Assembly (NCBI GenBank): GCA_033439795.1
Contig: JAUTDP010000002.1
Span: 62,001 to 126,000, forward strand
Length of the DNA: 64,000 bases
Direction: 5' to 3'
Source: Sordaria brevicollis
Lineage: Eukaryota; Ascomycota; Sordariomycetes; Sordariales; Sordariaceae
Position numbers and translations under genes: made by a program. Under the pieces are notes generated by a model. The model worked only from the letters and a program-made list of their open reading frames with translations. It was not told where the DNA came from and did no database searches. How positions within the stretch are numbered: position 1 is the first letter of the stretch; each line of letters begins with the position of its first letter. Shown piece by piece: positions 36,443 to 49,927 of the stretch.

Positions 36443-38794
36443 TCATTTCCCGCCAATAGCCCCGACGGCTCCCACCTTGCTCACACCATTCTGACCGTTC
36501 TGACCGTTCTGACCCTTCCCCTCATCACCGTTCGCACCACCGGCAGCGCCCGCATAGCTTCCCCAAGGCGAGGAAGAAGACGCGCCGTTACCCAACGAGC
36601 CTGCCCCGTTTCCCAGCGGGCTACCGCTTCCGTTACGCTTCTGGTTCTGGCCCGCCTGGGTGTTGTCATCTTCTTCTTCCATGCTAAAGACAAACTCGCT
36701 CTGCTCCTCCTCCTCGCCTTCCTCGTTATCCTCGTTGATGATGGGAGTAGCGAACCTTCCGCTTGTGGAGCTCATCGAGTTGGAGCTAATGTGCCTCTGC
36801 AAGCTATCACCCCTTTCCTTGCCAATGACACCAGCGCCAGAAGCCCCATTGCGGCCCAGGTTGGGGTGAAGACCGCGGGGGCTCGAGGAAATGATGTCGT
36901 CGCCGATCTTGCTACGCTGGAATTGCTGAGTGAGGGCAGACAACGACTCGCCAGTGAGGCTTCCTTGGCGAGTGGAATCCTCGGATACAAAAGCGCTGGC
37001 CAGGCTCGAGTTACGCAGGGGGCTACCGACGTGACCAAACGCCGAAGGCGGGTGCTTGATGCTGCGGCCAGCAATGGGCATGAAGCTGAGACTACCGCTC
37101 CCGCCGTTTGCCTCGAGCTTTTCTCTCTCCTCCTCCTCCTTTTGACGCTGGAAGAGGGATCCCCATCTGCTCGGACTTTGGGAGATGGGGCTACCGAATT
37201 TGGTTGCGTCGAGTCCGGTCGAATCGGCATCGAAGCCGCGGACGGTAGCGGTGCTAGATCCTCTCCTCGCACGCTCGGCAGGGGTCAGCAATTCATTAGC
37301 CAGCTCCCCAGGCACGTAATCCTCCTCGTTATCAAAGATCAAATCAGAGTCCCAGTCACGGTCGTGAGGAACGCTCTGGCTCAGCAACTTGGGCTTGGCA
37401 AACCTGCTTGAGCTGCTGTGCATGGGCCTTCTACCGAGGAACTCCTCACCGCCAAGGCTGGAACCGTAGAAGCCAGCCGCGGAGTGGGCGGGCGGGCTGT
37501 TGGCAAACCCATCAGCGCTGAAGAGGGACTGGGAGACGTTGTCGTTTCCGCCGAAAGCGGAGTTACGAAGGGCACGTAGAGCGTGCGAGGTGTTGCCGTC
37601 CCGGGTCACGCTCATGCCAAGGGAGCTAGACTCGAGACCGAACTTCTCAGGAACCGAGGAGGGCCAAGGGCCGTAGCGGGCGGCATGCGAGATACCGTTA
37701 CTATCGAAAGAGGCGGGCAGAGGTGCGTCTAGTACGGAGAGGCCCTTGGGGACGGGAGAAACGCCAAGACCAAAGCGGCCGGCAATATCGTCTTCCCGAG
37801 GGGAGCCAAAAGCGGTTGTGGGGTTGGAGGTATATGTAGTATCGATGGTCGGGATGCCATTGCCTCCGCCGTTTTGGCCAGGCTGAGGGCCGTATTGTTC
37901 ATCGAGATGGCCGTAGCCAGCAGCCGAGTACGGGGAAACGCCATCGGCACGGAGGAACGAGTTAGTAAGGGCGCTGTTGGACGGTTGGTGGTAGGTGTTT
38001 GGGTTCACGCGGGCACCCAGGGCGACGGGCGGGGCACCGATCGTGACACCGCCTTTGCCATAGTTGATACGACGGCCGTCGGGCAGCACGTGGATGTTGG
38101 CACACTTGGGACCGAATTTGCAGTTACCCTAGAGTTATGGTGGCACAGAAACCTGTCAGTAGTCGGACGACAGGATGGAAGGACCGGAGATCTGGGATCT
38201 TGCAACTGAAGTGTCATACCTTGGCAAAGTATTTGCACACCGTCTCGGCCGCGGCACTGAGATCGTGACTGAAGGGACAGGTAGTGCCGGCCTGGCAAGC
38301 ACCCTGGCGGAAGAACTTGCACGGAACATGTGAGGTGTCTTTGAGAGAATCCCAATGGTTAGCCAATTTTGCCCATAGAGGATGGGATGGATGCCATGGA
38401 TTCCATGGTCCAGCAGGACCAGGAATTATTCTAGGATTTGGATCGGGGGGCATATTGTGATGGTTGGCTGTCTGGTCTCTGTCATGCCCCTGGTCTTTAG
38501 GAAGATGATGTTCTCTAGACGTCCAATGCAATTTTACGACCAGAATCCTCCCCAAAATATAGACGGCAAAGAGGTACAATGTGTGCATGAGGGCAACTCA
38601 CTGGGCGGGCTGCGCGAGTGTTCTGGAAAACGGTGTGGTCCTGGCAGTTGACCACCAGGCATGGGAGATGCAATCATGGTCGGGGCAGCACCGGGCGGCG
38701 GCGCTCCTGTTGGGTTTGGGTTGATGTTGAGACTGCCTGATCGCATGTGACTGTGACTGCGATAGTCGGGGCCCGCACCGTTGGCAGCGGACAT
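36443..38794 (-). CDS. Protein with tandem CCCH zinc fingers (Lee1/Cps3-like)
   Basis: Three exons on the minus strand (38794-38602, 38338-38220, 38128-36443) give 665 residues. The introns are 263 and 91 nt with GTGAGT and GTATGA donors. Two C-x7-C-x5-C-x3-H fingers, CKFFRQGACQAGTTCPFSH and CKYFAKGNCKFGPKCANIH, lie at about residues 70-115 and are split by intron 2. Such fingers usually bind single-stranded RNA. The remaining 550 residues are Gly-, Ser- and Asn-rich and look disordered, with an acidic stretch near EDNEEGEEEEQSEF. The C-terminus is a NGQNGQNG low-complexity tail. The arrangement of two N-terminal fingers and a long unstructured tail resembles yeast Lee1 and fission yeast Cps3. 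A role in mRNA regulation is inferred. The start at 38794 is the first ATG in frame. Confidence 0.9.
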
Positions 38795-41700
38795 GGCGGT
38801 TGAGAAGAAGAGGCAGGGCGCAATGGGACGAAAAAGTCGTGTGAAGCAGGGGCGCGGGGCAAGCAGGCGTTATCAATGCTGTCAGACTGTCGGATCGAGT
38901 CCAAGGATGACTCTATCGTCGCGGGTAAATTTGGGGTCGAGGTACGGAGAGGATGGAGTAGACGGTCCGTTAGTAGGTGCGAGTCCGGCCGCAAAGATAT
39001 CGCTATGGACGAAGTCGGAGACGGAATCAGGTCGGGTGGGCAGGAGCCAAGAAGGGGTCCGTCCGGGCTAACTCGAAGCGTGTAACGGGCCGTCGAGGTT
39101 CTTGTAGCGAGACTGTTGATCTCCCTTGCCGGTTGCCGTCTGTATGATATAGCTGAGGTATGCCTTGCTTGAACAGACGGGAGGCAGCGGTGACAAATTC
39201 GACGCAGGAACTGTGGTGAATATATCGTTATGGGCTGGGTTGGGGCCCAGTGTTTCTAACTTGAAGACGGGACCGAAAGAGTGAAGGACGGGAGGATATC
39301 GTGAAGAGAAAAGGTCACCGGAAAAGGAAGTGGTGATGTGAAGGCGTGGTGTTGAAGAGTAAGGTAATCTACTCTTTGGATGACAGCTGGGTGCCAGTCG
39401 CTAACAGTCGGAATCGAGGCAGGTGAGGTCGAAATCGGAGAATCGGAGGTCGGAGGTAGTCGGGGGGAGGTAGGAACTCGAGGGTATAGATGTACGGAGC
39501 GTACGAGTTGAGACGTCTGTCGGGTACAGTATGTATAGGTAGAGGTATGTCGAGGCAAGGCAAGTACACTCTCGGTACAAGAGACAAGTACACACGCAAG
39601 ATGAACTCGGCTCGACTTCGATCGCTGTAGAAAGACAAGTGCAAGACCACCGGAATCGCCTGAGGGGAAAAAGATGGAAGTGGAATTTGGGCGGTGGAGG
39701 GGCGGCGGCCCGATTCTGCTTGTTGCCAGCCAGTAGGGAATGCCCAAGACAAAGTGGAAGTTGCTGTTAGTGCAAATGCAGGCCAGGTGCGCTTGCTCGG
39801 TTCATGTGTGTTGGGGTCTTTGGCTGTTAGTGATTTGGTGGCCGGTCACGGCAATTCGTTAGCGTTTCCTCGACGGGAGTTCTGCTGGCAACAATCCAAT
39901 GCGTCGAGTACATGCACCGACGACTCTGGCTGCCAAGTCCTGCCAGTGGATCGGGGGTACGGAGTCTAGAATGGGCCAATGGAAGCCCGGGAATGAGGGG
40001 CAACTGGCGGGGTTTTGCAGCTGTCGTCAAATGCCAGGCCGATTTGCTGATATGGCGATTGGCCGGGCTACACGGTGCCTGCCAAGACTTTTGTCTGTTG
40101 AGAAGTTATTCCGAGTTTGTGAAAGACAATAATGTTGTAATAGTGTGTGGTTAATCATCAATCCAATCTCTGACATTTACCGGTAGATTGGATGACCGAC
40201 AGAAGAAAAGCTGAGGTGAGATGACAGATACAAGAACAGAAACAGACAGTCGGTAAACGGGCGTGGACAGCGATCCCCTAACGTGTGTTGGACCGGGGCC
40301 GGCACTGATGGGATGATGGGATGATGGATGGGGACCTTGTTGGACTCGTGGACTCGTGGACTCGGACAGAAGATGAGGGGGGCGGGCGACGACAAGATAA
40401 GCCCGGTAAATTCCTGATTTGGATGACGGAATCTCGGATGGTCATATTACTATCGAGGTATGAAAGGTATCATTCACGACTCCAGGTTAGAGTCGGCTTG
40501 GTCGGGTCAGCCGAGTTGCTTTTTGGAGAGTTGATCTCTCACTTTCGACGGTTTCTTCCTGGTAGTGTAACTACCAACAGCATGGAGATATGGCAACCAT
40601 GCGCATGACAAGGAAAAGAGAGAAAAGATGATGCAAGCAGACCGGGGGAAAGCTGTGTTAGTTCAAAGGGAGACAATGAGGACGGGGACACAGCTGAATA
40701 AATGGGAACCAACAGAGGCTGTTGCCTGGTTGCCGACCATTCCACCCATTTTCTCTAACAAGGCTGATGTTTCTATTTGCAGTGGCAACCTTTGCGAGGC
40801 AGGCCACTCCCGTTCGGTGATATGGAGTGTGAGTTGGAGGGGGTTTGTGTCGAGTTGTATCTCGGCTACCTTAACCTATCTTACACCTCCATCTTTAGAC
40901 GATATCACTGTGGCGGCCCTCTCGAGGTTCGACTCTCAACATAAGCAACCTTGCCTGTAAGTTCTGGTACTGATGCCATCTTGATTTCAGTGCGGTCAGG
41001 AAGAAGCTCTCGTGTCCAACCCAAGTCCAGACCGCAAGGTGAAATTGGAGTTCGTTCCCTCAAATGCGGGGTGAGGGGAAGTAGAGGTACCCGGACTAGT
41101 GCATTGTGCCCACCCTCACCGCCATCATTGGAATGACGGATAACCGGCGAGCTGCCACCTTGAACCCCCGGTCTCCGACTCTGTCTCGGTGTGCTAACAC
41201 TTTGCTCTGAGCTCACCTGGCTGTGTCTCTCTCTTCGAGGTTGAAATCGAAGCATCCACGCACGGCAGCAACACATCTGCGGCATTGAATTTGTCATATT
41301 GACCACCCGCCGGCACACAAGGTGACAAGGCAGCCGGAAAGGGTTGGTTGCACGACATTAGTACTTGGAACTGACCTTGAACCTTGAAGCCGTCTCCATG
41401 CCCGTGGGGGTCCATTTCTGTTTCTGTCTCACATTTCTCAAAGTCATCTTCCATGCTTCTCAGACTAAGGCCGTCGGTCCATTAGGCTCAGCATGGTGAG
41501 GAACTCTTTCCCGGTCACCGGTCCCGATTTCAGGCCAAGGCAAGGTCAAGATAAACATGGAAGGCGTGTCTGTCTCGGTGAGTGTCAGTGGGGAAGGATC
41601 CCGCCCTCTTCAGTCTTTACAAACCGGGCAGTTGCAACCCACATGGGCGCCACATGAGAGGCGTGCTTCGTCACGAGAACATTCACTAACAGTTCAGTTT

Positions 41701-42056
41701 CCCTGCCTCCCTTTTCTGAGGTGAGCCTGGGTGGGCATCTTCCACGCACTTTATCACCTGTCTTTCCTTTTCTGGACGGCATCTTCAGACTTCAACCTCG
41801 ACATCACTCGATCCCTTCCGATTCAAGATTTGACATCTGACAGCTTGACGCCTTCCACACCACTGCCTGCCGCCGCATGTCTCAGCCCAGGTCATCACTA
41901 ACACAATCACAGCCTTGTTGACCAGTTTGGAAGCCCACGAGTTGGGAGCAATTCTCCTGCTGGCTATGACAGATATTGATAACACACAGCCCATAAGAGA
42001 TCATCAACCTCACAAGCCAAGGATCAATGGTTCACGCTAATCCTCCATCACTGGGC

Positions 42057-42076
42057 TGATCCTCTCTGATCCTCTC
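42057..42076. repeat. Tandem repeat CTGATCCTCT x2 plus partial third
   Basis: Two exact 10-bp copies are followed by a third that keeps only CTGATC. Confidence 0.85.
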
Positions 42077-44090
42077 TGATCTCATCACCGCAACGCCACA
42101 CTAGCGGTTGATAATCCGGGGTGCAGCCAGGGTTCATCAGGATCAACAGGGTTTCCCATGATCCATCAACGAATCCCCTTTGGTCAACCGACATTGTCCA
42201 TCATTGCCCACATCGATCAAGACGTCAACATTGGCTGGCTGGACTGGAACTCACAAGACATGGAGACCACCACGAGGGTTCGGCGAGGGTTCAGCGAGGG
42301 TTCGCAGATGCGAGAGCGGCATCAACTTCCATCATGCACAAAAGGAACCATGGTGATCTTGCAGCAACAAACCCACATCGTCACAACGGTCTCTTCTTCA
42401 TTGGTATTTGTCGTGACATCTTCAAGCTATCAAGACCGGTCTGCGTCTTGTACTCCCCAGCTGTCACAAAATATCGAGATGTGACACACCTGCCATTGAC
42501 CCCTTCTCCAATCACGGCTCGATTCAAGACACCCTCATGATAAGCAAGTGGCTTGTCGACTGCAAGTGGAGGAATAGCTTCAAACTCCATGAGACGAGAA
42601 TGCCATTCTCAAAGCCCATATGAGCTGAAACAAGCCTTTTCTTTCTTGGCTTGGAAGACATCGAAAGACGAGACAGCACCAAGAGTTTCTGACCTTGCTT
42701 CTTTTGTCTCTAACAGCATGAGTTATCTGTTCATGAGACACTCTCTTTCCATTCCATCTCGTATTGTCAGAGTAGATCAATAACCTCGTGGTCGCGGTTA
42801 TCGCCTTGGTCCTCTCGTTTATTCACATTCCAGTCCAACACCACTACCACCACTCATTTGCCACGGCTAGACCCGAGACCACCTACTCTACCAACACCCA
42901 ACCATGGCATATTCATCCCTAATCCCTAGGCCTATCACTCGGAAGAACTTGTGGTCCGAAATCAAGTTTCCCTATCATGACCAACACTATTTTCGTCCTA
43001 CCCATCCAAGTTTCTTCGTCTCGAGACCGACCACAAGATCAACACCAAGGATATCCGGCACTCATCCACGCTGCCACTACACCGTGAGCCACCCTATGAG
43101 CCACCTGTTAGCCACATTGTGAGCCCCATGATCAACACGATCGTCATCATGATACGATTGAATGGTACCCTACCATGAGCAAAGTTCGCTTATCTCCGTT
43201 TGCCGCACACCTCGACGGCGTCCAACATTGAAAATTCACACTTTTACCTTATCACACTTCCGCATTGCTTACCTACCCGGACCCGGAAACCGGAAGACCT
43301 AAGAACTCAACGATGAGTTGTATTGCCACATACCATCCCACGACGTCTACTCGTACAACGAAGGCACCCGTGGATGTCGACAGCCTTGGTGCAAGTGCAA
43401 CTAGATAGGCGGTCGCCCTCACATTCTCACAGCAAGCAGAAGCCCAGCGAGGGCAGGCCTTGCGCCATCAATAGTAGTTTCACTTGACCCTACAGTGATA
43501 CAGTAGATGGGTCGGGAACTTGTTTTCGCCTCTTGTCTCTCTGTCTCTGCGTCGTGTCTCAGTCTCACCCAGCCAAGCCCATAAGCACATCAAACACGTG
43601 TGTGGTGAGACAAGGCGAGATATGCAAGGCAGAAGTAAGAAAAGACAAGACAGCCTGTCTGGCCGACGGTTGGATAAGACATGCAGGCAAACGGACTTCC
43701 GTTCTACAGTCGGGTAAGTTCAAGTCTCTTGTCTTTATGCCCTGCCCTGCCCTGGCTGTGGTGTTCACTCCCTTGTAGAAGAGAAGAGATAGATAGATGT
43801 GTATCTCATGATATCCCATGGAACTCGAGCGGCTCCGGAAGGTAGACATACGCTGATGGGGAGGAATGAGAAATAAGAGGAGCTAGAGGTAACTACCTAG
43901 CTGTGACACAGTGCCGAACTGACATAGACATGGGATCTTTCGGTCTCCGGTACTATCCCGAGACGTGAAATGCAAAAATAACTTTTCTCATTCCTGTGAA
44001 TTTCCCGTCTTGGTCGGTTGTAGGTAGAAAGGGGATCCTGGACCTGGTCAGCTTTCTTCGGCTCACATTCAAGGTTTCATTCATGCCAGT

Positions 44091-44130
44091 TCTCAAGGAG
44101 TCCGTGAAGATCTCAAGGAGTCCGTGAAGA
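44091..44130. repeat. 20-bp tandem duplication
   Basis: Two exact copies of a 20-bp unit beginning TCTCAAGGAG, followed by a truncated third (TCTCAGGAG). Confidence 0.9.
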
Positions 44131-44786
44131 TCTCAGGAGCGGAAGATGGAACTCAGGATAATAGGTTGGGTTCAAACTCGTCCGACTGGACCGGAGATTT
44201 TCTTATTTCTATCTCTATCGTGTACCTCAAGAATTAAATGTCTGGTCTATAAAATCGCATACGTAAGGTACCTCACACCAAATCAGGATTTCAATGAAAG
44301 AGACAGACCACTCACCTGAAGAAGATTTGCCCTAACTGTTAAGTCATTCAGCACCCCTAACCGGGCTAAGTAACGCCTTGTTATCTACTCATTTCGATAA
44401 TATGTTTTCTCCAAGAACGTTAAGTAAGGCGTTGGTACCTTTAATCTAAGTAGCTCCCACCCCCATCCCAGAGAAGGAAAGTAAAGACAAAAAAATAATG
44501 AGACGTACCCCACCAGACAAGAAACCTTGCCCTCTATTTCTACCTATTTGCCATAAGCATTTCAGTGATGGAGGCATAACACATAACACATAATTAGTAA
44601 GTACCTTAAGAAGGAATCGATGCTCACTTATTGATGGCTGGCATTTGGAAAAACATTGGAAAACAAAACTACATGTAGAAGTGGACAGCGTAGAGATTTA
44701 TCAAGCGGCGGGTAGAGAAGGTTTAAGCACGGCTGGTATTCCCTTGCTATTGTTACCAAAGTAAAGTAAAGACAGTCTAGGTAGGA

Positions 44787-44853
44787 ACGGTGGACGGTGG
44801 ACGGTGGACGGTGGACGGTGGACGGTGGACGGTGGACGGTGGACGGTGGACGG
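44787..44853. repeat. Minisatellite (ACGGTGG)x9.5
   Basis: Nine complete exact 7-bp units plus four bases. A heptamer is not a multiple of three, so all frames across it shift through the same heptapeptide. It is purine-rich on the plus strand and lies in the gene-free region, about 0.9 kb beyond the P450 3' end. Confidence 0.95.
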
Positions 44854-45717
44854 AGTGGAGAATGAGGATGAGAATGAGAATGAGGAGGAGGTGGGTGAGC
44901 TGTCAACAAGCACGGTACATATACAATTATACGTAGTAATCATGCAGTACATACATACATAGACGAGGCAATTCACCTCGCACCTACTTATACTCACATA
45001 CTCACATACCTTTTACCCAAAATACCTCTAAACTTAGACAAACCTGCAAATTGTCAAATTAACCAAGCTGCTTTGGAAGTATGTAGCGGGGACGATCTAA
45101 TCTCAATGCAAGTGTTAGCCCAGCACCTTACGACCCAACGTTGAGCAGTGGAATAAGACATGCGTTTGAAAGACTTGATAGAGGTATCTAGCCGTTCGGG
45201 TAGCTGAACGTGTCACTTGGCTAGAAGTAGATAAATGTGTTGATAGACGAGGAGTCGAGTACCCTTCAAATAGGACGGGGTCAATATACTGTAGAGTGAG
45301 GTATACTTAGAAAGAGACAAAAGGGAGACAAGAGCTGGAAACCTTTCCCCTAGCCTTCGTACACTCGTAGAGGACAGAAGTGGTGATAGGATATGGAGTT
45401 AACACTCTTGATGTCTTTTTTGTGATGGTTTTGCCGTTTTGGTGAAAGTCAAATAACGTCAATGGAAAGCAAGCAAGCAGGCATGGATACAAGGGCGTAA
45501 ATGTACTTTGGCAGGCAAGTAAGAGATAATAAAAACAAACGCCGTGCAGTGGTATTCCAATTTTGAACCCAAGAAACAAACACTCCTTCCATCTTCCACG
45601 ACCATCTCCTACCTAACCCATCCATCCCACTTCCCTTCAACTCTCCCTGTACATTGGATGCCATGAATACCTCCCTCCGTCCTCTCTACCAATCTCATGG
45701 GCCCCCTCACCCCCAAC

Positions 45718-47152
45718 TCAAACCCTCTCCCTCGACTTAACCCCCACCCTAAACCCACACGGCCTAATCTGGAACCACCCATCCTGCTTAAACTCCCACC
45801 CATCATCCACCTTAACAAAATCCACCTCATGAATCAACCTCGCCGTAACAATCTTCAAAAAGTTCTTCGCCCACTCCTTCCCCACGCACTCCCTCTTGCC
45901 ATTGCCAAACCACTTCTTCACTCCCCTTGGCAACCTCTCAAACTCCTCGCCCATCATCCTCTCCGGTCTGAACGCCAGCGGGTCCTCAAACACCGCCGGG
46001 TCGCGGTTCACGCCCGCTAGAACGATGATGAGTTTCTGGTCGTGTGCGACCTGGTACTTGCCCCCCTGGAGCAAGATGGGGGATTTATCGGCTTTGTTGG
46101 GACGGGGGATGGGCTCGATGTTGAACCCCGGTGCTGCGCAGGACAGGCGGAGGGTTTCGCGGGTTATTCCCTCGATGTAGGGCAGTTGGGAGAGGTGTTC
46201 GTCGCGGAGGGGGCCATCGCCCAAGACGCGGTCGAGTTCTTGGCGGGCCTTGGTGACGACGTCGGGGTTTTGTACCAGGTAGTAGATGGTGGCTGTGATG
46301 GCGCAGGGAGCGGTGGCGGAGCCGATGGGCATGGTGACGATCTCGTCGAGAATTTCCGAGTCGGAAAGACCTTTGCCGGTCTCGGGGTCTTTGGCGTTCA
46401 TGAATGCCCAGAGCATGTCGTGCTTGTCTGTGGGGTTTTCTTGGCGGTACTTGACGGTTTCGGCGGCCCAGGTGCGGAGGGTCTTGACGGCCTTTTTGAA
46501 CTTGGAGGAGTAGAGGAGCCAGTTAACTAGCCCGGGACGAGTAGGACGCATGATGGCTTCGGAGACGGCGTCTTCCATGGCTTGGATGGCGGAGTGTCCG
46601 CCTGCTTCGATGCAGTTGAGTTTGCGGCTGAAGAGGGTGAGGGATGTGGCTTCGAAGTTGAGGAGGTTAAGGTCGACGAGAGGCTCGATGACGTTGTTGT
46701 CGCCGAGAGATGCCCATTTTTGGATGACCTCGGTTGCGCAGAGGTTGATTTCGTCGGTGTAGGTCGAGACAACTTGGGGTGTGAGGAGAGGAGCGATGAT
46801 GCGGTGATGGACTCCCCAGCTTTGTTCGTGGTGGAAGGCTGTGAAGAGGGAGTCGTGGACTAGGGCGCGGATCTCGACGATGGGACCACCGACGTATTTC
46901 TGGAAGCGTTGCTCATCGCAGATTTCTTCGGCGAGGGCGGCGCTGGCGACAAAGACGATGGTCTTGCCGAGGATCTTGACCTGGAAGATTTCGCCTGACT
47001 GTGTTAGTTGGTGTTTCGGGGAGGTACGGAGTGTGTGACCTACCATATTTTTCTGCCAGTGTCTTGAGAGACCACCATGTGTTGGCAGGGCTAATGTCAA
47101 AGAGGTTCCCCAGCACCGGGACTCCTGGTGGTCGTGGAATTGGTGTTGACAT
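45718..47152 (-). CDS. Cytochrome P450, CYP505/CYP540-like, no membrane anchor
   Basis: Two exons on the minus strand (47152-47044 and 46994-45718) with a 49-nt intron give 461 residues. The protein starts directly with the proline-rich hinge PIPRPPGVPVLGNLFDI, as the haem domain of soluble CYP505 (P450foxy) enzymes does; there is no N-terminal membrane helix and no fused reductase. The C-helix reads WGVHHR (W96...R101), ExxR is E316-R319, the PERM segment is present, and the haem thiolate is Cys406 in FGNGKRECVG. The I-helix reads IGSATA, so the usual acidic residue before the conserved Thr264 is Ala263. A P450 without this acid may use unusual oxygen chemistry or a different reaction. The substrate is unknown. 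A degraded Mutator-like element begins 486 bp upstream of the start codon. Confidence 0.93.
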
Positions 47153-47628
47153 TGTGATGATTGGTCTCTGGTTTTACAGCACCGCAAAGCAGAAGAGGAG
47201 AGAGCTGGGACAGAATCTCAAGAGGGGCAGCCGTCCGCCATATACATCTTTCTCTTTGCCGACCACGTCAATCCTCCTCCCCGTCCACGACGCCATCCAT
47301 TCCAGTGACACAGCTTTTCCCCAAGCCATTTACGTTTTCCCGCCTCTTGTGTTCTCTCGGTGACCCGCCATTGCGCAAACTCTGAGACATTGTATCCCCA
47401 TGTCCTCCAATGGTAGTGCTCGGAATGGCAAAGACTCGGAGGGTTCAATGTGGTGTAGCCCTGTGTAGCGCAGGGTCTTGGTGGTGATGTGTTGAAACAT
47501 GCATCTCGGAGCTCCAGTCGATTGCTGGTTAGGGTCCCCTAGCGGCATCGACCATCCAAGGGACGGGTGATCGACGTGATATCAACCAATGGGAGACTTG
47601 GTGGTTGTGCATCTCGCGATCGGAATGG
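47153..47628. other. P450 upstream region
   Basis: It contains the presumed promoter of the P450 gene, ending at the transposon target site. No gene seen. Confidence 0.5.
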
Positions 47629-47637
47629 TTGGAGCTC
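47629..47637. repeat. Left target-site duplication TTGGAGCTC
   Basis: This 9-bp sequence directly abuts the left inverted repeat. The identical 9 bp abut the right end at 51785-51793. Nine bp is the usual duplication length for Mutator-like elements. Confidence 0.85.
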
Positions 47638-47701
47638 CGGAAACTTTAACGGGCAAGACCCCATCTCTTAACCGGCAAGACTTTCCCCACTTACAAGTGC
47701 C
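47638..47701. repeat. Left terminal inverted repeat (64 bp perfect core)
   Basis: This is the exact reverse complement of 51721-51784. Inward of it the similarity to the right end continues at lower identity to about 47750. Confidence 0.95.
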
Positions 47702-49927
47702 AACGACCCCTGCACACCGTACACAGCGCTAGCGCCCAGCGGTAGCACACACAACTGCAACGCATCACCAAATCGATATCACCCTTTACGTAAAGCTATT
47801 TAAAGACTATAAAATAATTAATTATTTATTTACTAAAGTAGTTAGTATAGTTCCTACTATTATAATTAATTCCCTTAGGGCTACACTAATTACGCTAATT
47901 ATACGTACCCAAAGTGTTCGCGTACGTACCTACCCTAACTTTAATACCCGTAATTAGAGTATTAGCTATAAAAACCTCTAAATTACAATCTACCCTATAA
48001 TTAAGGAGGTAATAACTATTAGAAATATACCCGCCTACTTAATTCGCTTAATACCTACCCTCTACTTTGCCTTTACCTTAATATTAATAATAATATTATA
48101 GTTCGAAGGGGCTAATTATATTATATTAATAGTATAATAAAACCCTATAAACTATATTATAATTAATTTAATAAAAGAGGAGGCTAATTAAAAAGAAAAA
48201 GGTTATCGATTTTAAAAAGCGTTTATATTATAAAGTTATTTATAATACCGCTATAGAAATACGCTAACCGCTCTACGTATAATATACTCTCCTTTAATTA
48301 TATTTGCGTAAAATTATTTAATTTAACGGTAAGCAATAAATAATCCCTATATTAATTCTAACGGGCGCTACCTAAATTTAATATAAAGGATTAAAAAATT
48401 TACTTACTTACCTATTAATTTAATATAAACGCTAATTAAAGAAAAGGACTTTAAATATAAAAATTAAAGGTATTAAAAAGAAAAAAAAGAAGAGGAGCTA
48501 AAAATTACTATAATAGCGTTAATATTAAAGCCCGTCCTTAAAAAGGGGGAAGGGGTTAAATAAATTAGAGAGCGGGGGTATAGTCTATAATTAAAAGATT
48601 TTACTATATCCCCCTCCTTCCTCTATTATAACGCTTTTATATTAATTTAGGGGGTTCGTCGTAAAAGGGTATACGTACATTATTATATCGGTTTAAATTT
48701 GCTAATTCCCTTATAAATAGAAGGGGGGGATTACTAATACTAAACGGTTTATATACTTTTAAATTTAAACAATTACGGGTAATCCTATTAATAAAATAAT
48801 TATTAACCGTAGCTTTAAATAACGTATTTTTACGTAAGCGGTAGCGGTTAGGGAAGGGGATTAGATTTAATATAATTATATAAATATTAATTAATAAAAT
48901 AAATAAAATAATAAGGTATAAAATTTACTAAAATTATATTTTTCTTATTTATTTAAATTATTACTACTATTAAATATTAACTATTAATACCGGTCTACGT
49001 TAATAATACGCAATTATTTTAAAGGGGTTTATTAAATTAAATCCAATAATAGGTATTTACAAGGCAAACTATATTATATAATAAAAGCGCTAATATATTC
49101 TTCGTATAAATTTACCTTTAACTCGAAACCGTTCCTTCACTAATTATTATAAATATATTAATATTACTTCTAAATTAATACTATAGGTACAAATCCCAAT
49201 TTTACTAATAAATTTTCGAATATCGGGATTACTTTATACTTAAAAATAAAATTCTACCATACTTTTATAAACTATATAATAAACTATTCCTTCTAAATAG
49301 CGTAAGCAAAGTAAATATATTCGTAAAGTTAATTTAAACTAATTAATCGGTTTTTAAAAAACCGCTTAATTGCCCTATATATAGACTCTACCCTATTAAT
49401 AACCTTAATACCAAAGTTTCGCAACTTTAAAACCACGTAATTACCAAATTTATAAATTTATAGAAAGTAATATTTATATAAATATTTAAATAAAGGGGTT
49501 TAACGCGTAAATTCCTTATAAAATAACTATTATACCCATTTATAAATAATTTTACTCTCTACGTATATAATTCTTTTCTATCTATTTATAAACCTTTTAT
49601 AGGTATTAGGGTAAAACCTCCTCCCCTATACAAAATTTAACATATTACGGTTACGCGGTTAAATATTATCTCCCCCCTCCTTATTAATTCGAATACCCCC
49701 TTCGTTAATTTAAATAATATAATTAACAGCGGTAATATTTATAACCTCCTCTAAATCTTTTATATATAAATTAATATTAAAATCCTCTTCTCTAAGCTTT
49801 TAATCGGGGTTTCCGTTATTTTAAACGTTAATTTTAACAATATATACCGGCGGGTCCGGTCTATTACCTTTAAAATTAAATAACATTATTAATATTAATA
49901 CGGGAGGCTTTAAATAAGACGTTATTA

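Larger units (their letters stand above)
38795..45717. other. About 6.9 kb without a recognisable gene
   Basis: GC is normal and RIP is absent, but no frame has a domain, a good splice pattern or protein-like composition. The left part (38795 to about 40950) may be the leader and promoter of the zinc-finger gene, and the right end (about 45000-45717) the 3' region of the P450 gene. The middle holds small tandem repeats (42057-42076, 44091-44130, 44787-44853). Many CTAAC-type strings occur on both strands, so untranslated spliced RNAs are possible. Confidence 0.45.

Noticed and set aside
36338..37411. 357-codon plus-strand open frame
   Set aside because: It is the antisense shadow of the third exon of the CCCH zinc-finger gene.
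44787..44853. Possible CRISPR-like array
   Set aside because: The units are directly adjacent heptamers without spacers, a eukaryotic minisatellite.
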